Source: an uncultured Clostridium sp.
Lineage (GTDB): Bacteria > Bacillota > Clostridia > TANB77 > CAG-508
NCBI GenBank assembly: GCA_900556135.1
Contig: USNR01000020.1
Span: forward strand, 1 to 29,904
Direction of reading: 5' to 3'
DNA: 29,904 nucleotides
This document shows positions 1 to 6,823 of this stretch, one piece after another. The first letter of the stretch is position 1, and each line of letters starts with the position of its first letter. Position numbers and translations under genes: made by a program. Under the pieces are notes generated by a model. It searched no databases. It was not told the origin of the DNA and saw nothing but the letters and a program-made list of their open reading frames with translations.

Positions 1-97
1 CAAAAACTAAATTCAATGATACTACAATTTTTTTATAAGAATTTGTTTCACATCATTGACACATATACAGTTGGTTGAAAAATTACATATATTTGTA

Positions 98-126
98 TTG
101 CTTTTTGGAAAAAATTGTGGTATTAT
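98..126 (+). promoter_or_regulatory. Sigma-A-like promoter of rpsO
   Basis: TTGCTT at 98-103 and TATTAT at 121-126 are separated by 17 bp. Transcription would begin near 133, which gives a leader of about 84 nt before rpsO. A TTGACA at 56-61 has no good -10 box at the proper distance and was not preferred. Confidence 0.55.
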
Positions 127-143
127 ATTATATGTGATTGCCT

Positions 144-195
144 TTTACTTAGTTTTAGGAAAGAACTCCGCTAAGACTCAGTTTAAGGAAGTAAA
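144..195 (+). promoter_or_regulatory. Candidate S15-binding leader (three-way junction)
   Basis: Three helices can be drawn in the rpsO leader. Helix 1 is TTTACTT (144-150) with AAGTAAA (189-195). Helix 2 is AGTT (151-154) with AACT (164-167). Helix 3 is CTAAGAC (171-177) with GTTTAAG (181-187), with one mismatch and a TCA loop. In several bacteria S15 represses its own mRNA by binding a leader of this type, and the Geobacillus leader is a three-way junction. The match here is by architecture only. Confidence 0.4.
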
Positions 196-216
196 GAAAA
201 CAGGAGGTGCAATATA

Positions 217-480
217 ATGACAAAGGAAAGAAAACAAGAAATCATTAATACTTATAAAAGAGATGAAAAAGATACTGGTTCTCCAGAAGTTCAAATAGCT
301 CTTTTAACAGAAAGAATTAATGAATTAACAGAACATCTAAAAGTTCACAAAAAGGATAACCATTCTAGAAGAGGACTTTTCAAAATGATAGGAAATAGAA
401 GAAGCTTATTAAACTATCTAGCTGATAAAGATGTTGAAAGATATAGAGACATTGTTAAAAAATTAGGATTAAGAAAATAA
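217..480 (+). CDS. rpsO: 30S ribosomal protein S15
   Basis: S15 is a primary binder of the central domain of 16S rRNA and helps form the small-subunit platform. The 87-aa product has the expected length. It carries the family core, including the segments DTGSPEVQIALLTERI, HLKVHKKDNHSRRGL and RRSLLNYL, which contact 16S rRNA helices. The start is fixed by an AGGAGG ribosome binding site at 202-207. The gene has its own promoter and a strong terminator, so it appears to be transcribed largely apart from pnp, which follows in the same order as in many bacteria. The foldable leader suggests translational autoregulation. Identity is certain; regulation is inferred. Confidence 0.98.
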   Translation: MTKERKQEIINTYKRDEKDTGSPEVQIALLTERINELTEHLKVHKKDNHSRRGLFKMIGNRRSLLNYLADKDVERYRDIVKKLGLRK

Positions 481-488
481 TCTAACTC

Positions 489-521
489 GGGCGTTTTACT
501 AATACTAAAGCGCCCATTTTT
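489..521 (+). terminator. Intrinsic terminator of rpsO
   Basis: GGGCGTTTTA (489-498) pairs with TAAAGCGCCC (506-515) with one G-U pair and a 7-nt loop, and is followed by ATTTTTA. It is GC-rich at the base, as expected for a Rho-independent terminator. Confidence 0.88.
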
Positions 522-738
522 AAAATAAATAATTAATTAGTATATAACAATACTTGAATTTAGAAGTAGCTTGTATAAAGTATTATAAAGAGAATGGAAC
601 ACGATTAAAAATGATAAAGTTGGAAATAAGATGAAGTACAAGTGTAAAAGATAGAAAGCTGTTTATAATATTTTATAGAAGTTACCAACTAATACAAGTA
701 TTGAGATATAAATATAAAATGAATAGGAGAGATATTAT

Positions 739-2889
739 ATGTATCAAAAATTTGAAACAGAACTAGCAGGAAGAAAGCTAGTAATTGAAACAGGAAAAGT
801 AGCAGAGCTTACTAATGGTAATGCCATAATATCATATGGCGATACAGTAGTAATGGTGAATGTTACAGCTTCAAAAGAACCAAGAGAAGGAATTGACTTT
901 TTCCCATTATCAGTTGATTATGAAGAGAAACTTTATGCTGTTGGAAAAATACCAGGAAGTTTTCAAAAGAGAGAAGGAAAACCAGCAGATAAAGCAATAT
1001 TAACATCAAGAGCAATAGACAGACCAATACGTCCACTATTCCCTAAAGATTTTAGAAATGATGTATGTGTAGTAGCAACAGTATTATCAGTAGAACAAGA
1101 TAATAGTCCAGAAGTATGTGCAATGATTGGTGCATCTGTAGCACTTTCAATTTCAGACATACCATTTGGTGGACCAACAGCAGCTGTAAGTGTAGGATAT
1201 GTGGATAATCAAATTGTAATTAATCCTACATTAGAGCAAAGAGCAAAAAGCAGATTGAATTTAACTGTTGCAGGAACTATGGAAAAGGTTACCATGATAG
1301 AAGCAGGTGCTGATGAAATACCTAATGACACAATGTTAGAGGCTATAAAAGCAGGACATGAAGAGATAAAAAAATTATGTGCATTTATTAAAGACATAAA
1401 AGAAAAAGTTGGAAAGCAAAAATTTGAATACACTTCATTTGCAACAAATCAAGAAGTATTTGAAGAAATTTCTGCTAACTTTAAGGATAGAATGTATAAA
1501 GATGTACAAGCTCAGGATAAAGAGACAAGAGATGCAAATATGGAAGCTATAGCTCAAGATATACAAAACTATTTTGTAGAAAAATATGGTGAAGAAGAAA
1601 CTGAGGAAAAATCAGCTGATATAGCTGCAAGCATTCATGACTTAGAAAAGAAATGTGTAAGAGAGATGATATACAAAGAGCACATTCGTCCTGATGGAAG
1701 AAAAATAGATGAAATAAGACCATTATCTTGTGAGGTAGGCGTTCTTCCAAGAGTACATGGTAGTGCAATATTTACAAGAGGACAAACTCAAGTATTGTCT
1801 GTTGTAACGTTAGGTACAAAAAATGATGAACAAGAATTAGATGGATTAGATGAAGAAAAAGCAAAAAGATATATGCATCAATACAACTTCCCATCATATT
1901 CTGTAGGAGAGGCAAGACCATCTCGTGGACCGGGAAGAAGAGAAATAGGACATGGAGCATTAGCAGAAAAAGCATTAGTTCCAGTAATTCCATCAGAAGA
2001 TGAATTTCCATATACAATAAGAGTTGTATCAGAGGTTTTATCATCAAATGGTTCTACATCTCAAGCAAGTATATGTGGAAGTACATTAGCACTTATGGAT
2101 GCAGGTGTACCAATCAGAAAGCCAGTTGCAGGAATATCAACAGGATTAGTAACAGATCCAGAAGATTCAAGCAAGTATATAATGTTAACAGACATTCAAG
2201 GAATAGAAGATTTCTTTGGGGATATGGACTTTAAGGTTGGTGGAACAAAAGATGGTATAACAGCAATACAAGTAGACATTAAAAACGATGGACTAACATA
2301 TGATATTATAAAAGAAGCTTTTGAAAGAACAAAAGTTGCTCGTGATTATATATTAGATGAAATTATGTTAAAACAAATTGCAAAACCAAGAGAAGAAATA
2401 TCTAAATACGCACCAAAGATTATTACAACAACAATTAATGTAGACAAAATAAAAGATGTTATCGGTCCTGGTGGAAAAATGATAAATAAAATAATAGACG
2501 CAACAGGAGTAAAAATAGACATAGAAGAAGATGGTAAAGTTTGTATTTATACAGATGACATGGAACAAGGAAAAGTTGCATTAAAAATGATAGAAGATAT
2601 TGCAAAAGACATTGAAGTTGGTGGAATCTATGACGGAAAAGTTACAAGAATAATGCCATTTGGAGCATTTGTTGATATTGGAGGAGGAAGAGAAGGATTA
2701 CTTCACATCTCTAAGATATCAAGCAAAAGAGTAGAAAAAGTAGAAGATGTACTTACTGTCGGAGATGAAGTAAGAGTAAAAGTTTACGAAATAGACAATC
2801 AAGATAGAATCAATTTAACTATGAAAGATTTAGAAGTAGGAAATAAAGAAGAAAATAAAGACGAAGATGCAACATCAACAGAACAATAA
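739..2889 (+). CDS. pnp: Polyribonucleotide nucleotidyltransferase (PNPase)
   Basis: PNPase is a trimeric, phosphate-dependent 3'-to-5' exoribonuclease that degrades mRNA and can add tails. At 716 aa it is full length. Two RNase PH-like domains are separated by a helical linker; the second contains FTRGQTQVLSVVTLGT and the SDILGT-equivalent region. A KH domain follows with the GPGG loop at about residue 575, and an S1 domain with FGAFVDIGGGREGLLHIS starts near residue 628. The tail is acidic. The start is set by AGGAGAG at 725-731. The upstream 220 bp lacks a clear promoter; a TATAAT at 664-669 has only a weak -35. No T-rich terminator follows. Identity is certain. Confidence 0.98.
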   Translation: MYQKFETELAGRKLVIETGKVAELTNGNAIISYGDTVVMVNVTASKEPREGIDFFPLSVDYEEKLYAVGKIPGSFQKREGKPADKAILTSRAIDRPIRPLFPKDFRNDVCVVATVLSVEQDNSPEVCAMIGASVALSISDIPFGGPTAAVSVGYVDNQIVINPTLEQRAKSRLNLTVAGTMEKVTMIEAGADEIPNDTMLEAIKAGHEEIKKLCAFIKDIKEKVGKQKFEYTSFATNQEVFEEISANFKDRMYKDVQAQDKETRDANMEAIAQDIQNYFVEKYGEEETEEKSADIAASIHDLEKKCVREMIYKEHIRPDGRKIDEIRPLSCEVGVLPRVHGSAIFTRGQTQVLSVVTLGTKNDEQELDGLDEEKAKRYMHQYNFPSYSVGEARPSRGPGRREIGHGALAEKALVPVIPSEDEFPYTIRVVSEVLSSNGSTSQASICGSTLALMDAGVPIRKPVAGISTGLVTDPEDSSKYIMLTDIQGIEDFFGDMDFKVGGTKDGITAIQVDIKNDGLTYDIIKEAFERTKVARDYILDEIMLKQIAKPREEISKYAPKIITTTINVDKIKDVIGPGGKMINKIIDATGVKIDIEEDGKVCIYTDDMEQGKVALKMIEDIAKDIEVGGIYDGKVTRIMPFGAFVDIGGGREGLLHISKISSKRVEKVEDVLTVGDEVRVKVYEIDNQDRINLTMKDLEVGNKEENKDEDATSTEQ

Positions 2890-2937
2890 GAAGCAAAAAC
2901 TGGAGTTACAATAAATAACGACAAAAAGATACAAAAG

Positions 2938-2966
2938 TTGCAAAATTTCGCATAAGATAGTATAAT
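2938..2966 (+). promoter_or_regulatory. Sigma-A-like promoter of the GT2 gene
   Basis: TTGCAA (2938-2943) and TATAAT (2961-2966) are separated by exactly 17 bp, 57 bp upstream of the glycosyltransferase start. The same -35/-10 pair recurs at 28593-28621. Confidence 0.75.
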
Positions 2967-2967
2967 A

Positions 2968-2997
2968 TATATTGGAGCCTTAAAAAGCTTCAATATA
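2968..2997 (+). repeat. Inverted repeat at the predicted transcription start
   Basis: An 11-bp stem pairs TATATTGGAGC (2968-2978) with GCTTCAATATA (2987-2997), with one G-U pair and an 8-nt loop. It starts right after the -10 box and so spans the predicted start site near 2973. No T tract follows, so it is a poor terminator. It could be an operator or a 5' mRNA hairpin. Confidence 0.5.
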
Positions 2998-3023
2998 ATA
3001 TACTTGGAAGAAGGAAGTAATAA

Positions 3024-4259
3024 ATGGAATATTTATATATCATACAACAGGCACTTGTATGGATAATAACGATATACTGGTTATATCAATTAGTAGTTAG
3101 TGTTTGTTCATTAGTAAAATTAAAAGATAAACCATTAATAGAAGATAAAAACCATAAGTTTATGGCTATATTACCAGCACACAACGAAGAAAAAGTAATA
3201 GGAAACTTAATAGATAGTTTGAAAAAACAAGACTATCCAAGGGAACTATTAGATATTTATGTAATAGCGGATAATTGTACAGACAATACTGCTAAAATAG
3301 CTAAAGAAGCAGGAGCGATAGTACTAGAAAGAAATGAAGAAGATCCAAACAAAAAAACTAAAGGTGCCGCTCTACAATGGTTTTTAAATAAAAAGATTGC
3401 AGAAAATGCAGATTATGATGCATTCTTTGTTTTTGATGCAGATAATATTGTTGATGTAAACTTTACAAAGGCAATGAATAAAAAACTTTGCCAAGGTGAA
3501 GAAGTTGTTCAAGGCTATAGAGATATAAAAAATCCAACAGATAGCTGGGTTTCGGCAGGATATGCTATTTTCTATTGGACAATGAATAGATTTTATCATT
3601 TAGCTAGATATAATTTAGGTTTATCACCATTAATAAATGGTACAGGATTTATGGTAAAGTTTGACATAGTAAAACCAACAGGATGGAATACAAAAACATT
3701 AACAGAGGATATAGAATTCTCGCTAAAACGTATAATAACAGGAAAAAGACTGGGATGGGCAACAGATGCTATCGTGTATGATGAGCAACCAGTAGGATTT
3801 AAGCAATCATGGTCACAAAGATCTAGATGGACAGTAGGACATATACAATGTTTAAAAGAATATACCAAACCTCTAGCAACAGCTGTAAAAGAACATAAAA
3901 CTGTAATGAACTTTGATGGACTTTTATATATGTTAGGAAGTATACCAATGTTTATATTAACAATTGTATTGGTAGCATTAAACTTTGTAATGTATGCGTT
4001 TGGAGGAATGTCTACTCCAGATTTAATAGTAAACTGCTTCAGATATTTACTACCAACATTTTTACTACCAATATTTGTGGGAATAGTAATAATGTGGTTG
4101 GATAAGAAGCCAATAAAACCTATGCTTAAAGGTTTAGCTTTATATCCTTTATTCTTAGGCTCATGGCTATTAATAAACTTTAAATGTTTATTTATACGCA
4201 ATACAAAATGGGAGAAGATTGAGCACGTTAGAGATATTAATATCAAAGATGTTGCTTAG
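3024..4259 (+). CDS. Membrane glycosyltransferase, family 2
   Basis: This is a processive-type GT2 enzyme that probably transfers a sugar from an activated nucleotide donor to a cell-surface polymer or lipid acceptor. A membrane segment lies at about residues 8-31. The GT-A domain opens with LPAHNEEKVI (50-59), has the metal-binding DAD at 138-140, a TED (227-229) and the acceptor-site QxxRW as QRSRW (265-269). Three hydrophobic segments follow (about 300-330, 343-362 and 371-392). This layout resembles cellulose-synthase or poly-GlcNAc-synthase relatives. The substrate cannot be read from the sequence. It has its own promoter and terminator, and AAGGAAG at 3010-3016 sets the start. A GT39-like transferase follows downstream. 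Confidence 0.9.
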   Translation: MEYLYIIQQALVWIITIYWLYQLVVSVCSLVKLKDKPLIEDKNHKFMAILPAHNEEKVIGNLIDSLKKQDYPRELLDIYVIADNCTDNTAKIAKEAGAIVLERNEEDPNKKTKGAALQWFLNKKIAENADYDAFFVFDADNIVDVNFTKAMNKKLCQGEEVVQGYRDIKNPTDSWVSAGYAIFYWTMNRFYHLARYNLGLSPLINGTGFMVKFDIVKPTGWNTKTLTEDIEFSLKRIITGKRLGWATDAIVYDEQPVGFKQSWSQRSRWTVGHIQCLKEYTKPLATAVKEHKTVMNFDGLLYMLGSIPMFILTIVLVALNFVMYAFGGMSTPDLIVNCFRYLLPTFLLPIFVGIVIMWLDKKPIKPMLKGLALYPLFLGSWLLINFKCLFIRNTKWEKIEHVRDINIKDVA

Positions 4260-4280
4260 CAAATTTAGTTAAAAATATTT

Positions 4281-4325
4281 TGTCAGTTAGAGTAAGTTTG
4301 AAAATACTCTAATTGACATTTTTTT
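4281..4325 (+). terminator. Intrinsic terminator of the GT2 gene
   Basis: A 14-bp stem pairs TGTCAGTTAGAGTA (4281-4294) with TACTCTAATTGACA (4305-4318) with one G-U pair, and is followed by seven T residues. Its 3' arm contains TTGACA, which doubles as a -35 box. Confidence 0.93.
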
Positions 4326-4342
4326 ATGGCATATGATAAAAT
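4313..4342 (+). promoter_or_regulatory. Promoter embedded in the upstream terminator
   Basis: TTGACA (4313-4318), lying in the terminator's 3' arm, is followed 18 bp later by TAAAAT (4337-4342). The predicted start near 4349 lies after a possible GTG start at 4346, which supports the downstream TTG start at 4376. Confidence 0.55.
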
Positions 4343-4375
4343 AAGGTGAATTTTAAAACGAAAGGAAAGTTAAAA

Positions 4376-5905
4376 TTGGATACGAAGAAAATAAAATATT
4401 TACATATCGCAATTATTATAATAGGTGCGGTTTTAATGATAAGTTGTGGAATACATAGTAATGTTTGGTTTGATGAAACTTATTCTGTAGGAATGGCAAA
4501 TCAAAGCTGGTCAACATTAATAGAAGCAGGAGCAGCAGATGTCCATCCTTTATTATATTATTTTTTGATAAAAATTTGGTCTTATATATTTGGAGCATCA
4601 ATAATAAGCTTGCGAATATTTTCAATTATTGGAATGATTGTATTATCAGTTTTAGGATTTACGCACATACGCAAAGACTTTAACGAAAAAACAGGTTTAA
4701 TATATTCGTTTATAGTAAGCTTTTTACCAATGACTTTAGCATATAGTAGTGAAATCCGTATGTATTCTTGGGCAGCAGTGTTTGTTACTTTAACTGCAAT
4801 CTATGCACTTAGATTATATAAATTACTGTATAGAAGAAAAGAAAAATGGAAAGACATAAGTAATAAAAAAGAATTTATTAAAAATGCTGCATTATTTGTA
4901 GTGTTTAGTATTTGCAGTGCTTATATACATTATTTTGCACTGATTGCAATTTGTGTAATAAATTTAATTTTACTAGTTGCAATCGTAAAAGTAAAGAAAA
5001 AAGAATTAGTATGGGTTGTTATGGGATGTATACAGTTTATACTATACTTACCAGGAATGATTATATTCTTAAAACAAGCATTAAGAGTATCGGCTGGTTT
5101 TTGGATATCAATAAAATATCCAGATATTTTCAAAGACATTTTAGTATTTAATTATACAGGAAATCTTGGAGGAAAAGAATGGAAAGCTGTAATCCTAGTA
5201 TTTGCACTAAGTGTCGCTATATTTGCAATTTATAGGATTGTAAAATATTTTATTGATTGTAAGAAAAATATTAATAGCAAAGATGATAACATGAATATTG
5301 CAATTTTAGGGCTAGTTATATATATAGCTGTTATCGCGATAGCATTAATTGCATCTTTTATAACACCAATATTTACAACAAGATATACTATTCCAATTTT
5401 CGGAACATTAACAATTTTTATTGCATATATTGTTTCACAAGATAAGTATAAATTAATAAGAACAATAGGGGCGTCGGTGATTGTGGTACTGTGTATTGCA
5501 AATTCTGTAGCATTCTATAATGAAAATTATAATAAAAATAATTTAGAGCCAGAGCAATATGTAAATGAAGATATTCAAAATAGTGACATATTTGTGTATA
5601 GTGATATGGGTGTCGGAGGAATCTTTGCGGTAAAATATCCAGAAAATCAACAGTACTTCTATAATCAGTACAATTGGACAGTTGAAACTGCATATGAAGC
5701 ATATTCTCCACAAATGACAACTGTTAGAGATTTAGATAGTGTATTAGAAGATTACTCTGGAAGAATTTGGATAATAGATATAGCTTCTAAAGAATTAACA
5801 AATAAAGTGCTAGAAATGGATGAAGTTACAGTACTTAAGAAGTCAAAACAGTTTAATATTAATTATAAAAACATATCTATGGTTGTAACTTTAGTTGAAA
5901 AATAG
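4376..5905 (+). CDS. GT-C membrane glycosyltransferase, ArnT/GT39-like
   Basis: The product is a polytopic membrane protein of about 509 aa, related in layout to lipid-phosphate-sugar-dependent transferases (the GT39/ArnT/PMT clan). After the first membrane segment comes an acidic loop, NVWFDETYSVGMA, with the Asp-Glu pair expected of the GT-C catalytic loop, then DVHPLLYYFL and SSEIRMYSW, both typical of this family. About ten or more hydrophobic segments follow, then a soluble C-terminal part of about 120 aa. I chose TTG at 4376 because AAAGGAAAG (4361-4369) lies at correct spacing. GTG at 4346 is in frame but has no binding site and precedes the predicted transcript start. The next gene begins 11 bp downstream, so the two are co-transcribed. 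Donor and acceptor are unknown. Confidence 0.82.
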   Translation: MDTKKIKYLHIAIIIIGAVLMISCGIHSNVWFDETYSVGMANQSWSTLIEAGAADVHPLLYYFLIKIWSYIFGASIISLRIFSIIGMIVLSVLGFTHIRKDFNEKTGLIYSFIVSFLPMTLAYSSEIRMYSWAAVFVTLTAIYALRLYKLLYRRKEKWKDISNKKEFIKNAALFVVFSICSAYIHYFALIAICVINLILLVAIVKVKKKELVWVVMGCIQFILYLPGMIIFLKQALRVSAGFWISIKYPDIFKDILVFNYTGNLGGKEWKAVILVFALSVAIFAIYRIVKYFIDCKKNINSKDDNMNIAILGLVIYIAVIAIALIASFITPIFTTRYTIPIFGTLTIFIAYIVSQDKYKLIRTIGASVIVVLCIANSVAFYNENYNKNNLEPEQYVNEDIQNSDIFVYSDMGVGGIFAVKYPENQQYFYNQYNWTVETAYEAYSPQMTTVRDLDSVLEDYSGRIWIIDIASKELTNKVLEMDEVTVLKKSKQFNINYKNISMVVTLVEK

Positions 5906-5916
5906 AGGTAATTAAA

Positions 5917-6753
5917 ATGAGAAATGATGAAAAAAATAAAATGAAGGTATATGCGTTTGTTGGACCTTCTGGAACAGGTAAGAGTTATAGGGCCCAATTG
6001 GTTGCCAGCGAAAATAATATTCATTATATTATTGATGATGGATTACTAATAGATGAGAACGAAGTATTGGCGGGAACTTCAGCTAAAAAGGCTCCAACAA
6101 AAATAGAAACAATAAGGCATGCATTATTTATAGAAGAAAAAGAGCAAAAAGAAATGAAAAAGGCTCTAAAAAAATATAAGCCTGATAGTTTACTAATACT
6201 GGGAACATCAGATAAGATGATTGAAAAAATAAGAGAAAGTTTAGGATTACCTGAGTTAGAAAAAACAATATATATAACTGATGTTGCTACAGAAGAGGAA
6301 ATGGAAAGAGCTAGAAATATTAGGGTAACTCAAGGAAAACATGTAATTCCAGTTCCAACTTTTGAAATAAAAAAAGATTTTTCAGGATATTTGTTAGATC
6401 CTTTGCAAATATTTAAGTCAAAAGATGGAAATCAGTATATATCAGAAAAATCTATAATAAGACCAACATTTAGCTATTTAGGTAAATTTACAATATCTGA
6501 TAGTGTATTTAGACAGATTGCAGAACAAACAGCAAGAAAAATTCCAGGAATTTATTCTGTTACAAGGACCAGAGTAGAAAACTATGGAGATGGTATTTCT
6601 ATATATATGGAAGCTGTTTTGAATTATGGAAATAATATCATAGAAGTTCTTAATGAGTTTAGAAGTAAAACTAAAAAAGAGATTGAAAAGCAGACATCGA
6701 TGAATGTAGAAAAGGTTGATTTAGTTGCAAAAGGAATACATGTTGAACAATAA
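5917..6753 (+). CDS. P-loop NTPase fused to an Asp23/Gls24-like domain
   Basis: This 278-aa protein has two parts. The N-terminal part carries a Walker A motif, GPSGTGKS (16-23), with strand-like segments such as DSLLILGTSD (90-99). The C-terminal part (about 185-276) reads like an Asp23/Gls24 (DUF322) domain: FTISDSVFRQIAEQTARKIPG, then strands with the GDGISIYMEAVLNYG pattern, and a closing helix and strand ending in VEKVDLVAKGIHV. Gls24 proteins are linked to the cell envelope and stress in Firmicutes. The nucleotide-binding part suggests a switch or kinase-like role, but no substrate motif is evident. It sits 11 bp after the GT39-like gene and 57 bp before cmk. The start has AGAGGT at 5904-5909. 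Domain calls are from pattern memory. Confidence 0.7.
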   Translation: MRNDEKNKMKVYAFVGPSGTGKSYRAQLVASENNIHYIIDDGLLIDENEVLAGTSAKKAPTKIETIRHALFIEEKEQKEMKKALKKYKPDSLLILGTSDKMIEKIRESLGLPELEKTIYITDVATEEEMERARNIRVTQGKHVIPVPTFEIKKDFSGYLLDPLQIFKSKDGNQYISEKSIIRPTFSYLGKFTISDSVFRQIAEQTARKIPGIYSVTRTRVENYGDGISIYMEAVLNYGNNIIEVLNEFRSKTKKEIEKQTSMNVEKVDLVAKGIHVEQ

Positions 6754-6768
6754 ATAAAGATTGAATAT

Positions 6769-6823
6769 AGGAGGAGAGTGTGATTTTATAAAAATCATGC
6801 CAAAAAGAAAATGTCATTTGTAG
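6769..6823 (+). promoter_or_regulatory. Unusual translation leader of cmk-plsC
   Basis: The only strong Shine-Dalgarno sequence, AGGAGGAG (6769-6776), lies 34 nt before the cmk ATG. Between them is a 6-bp hairpin, GATTTT (6782-6787) with AAAATC (6791-6796). An eight-codon ORF (ATG 6797 to TAG 6823) in another frame overlaps the cmk start. The in-frame codon before cmk at 6781 is TGA, so cmk cannot start upstream of it. A hairpin bypass or uORF-coupled initiation is possible. Confidence 0.4.

Noticed and set aside
56..84. TTGACA at 56-61 as the rpsO -35
   Set aside because: The sequence 16-18 bp downstream is AAAATT-like and not a usable -10.
3596..4246. 216-codon open frame on the minus strand
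   Set aside because: It is antisense to the GT2 gene, which has full motifs, and has no ribosome binding site or family pattern.
4346..4375. GTG 4346 as start of the GT39-like gene
   Set aside because: It has no Shine-Dalgarno sequence and probably lies before the transcript start; TTG 4376 has AAAGGAAAG at proper spacing.
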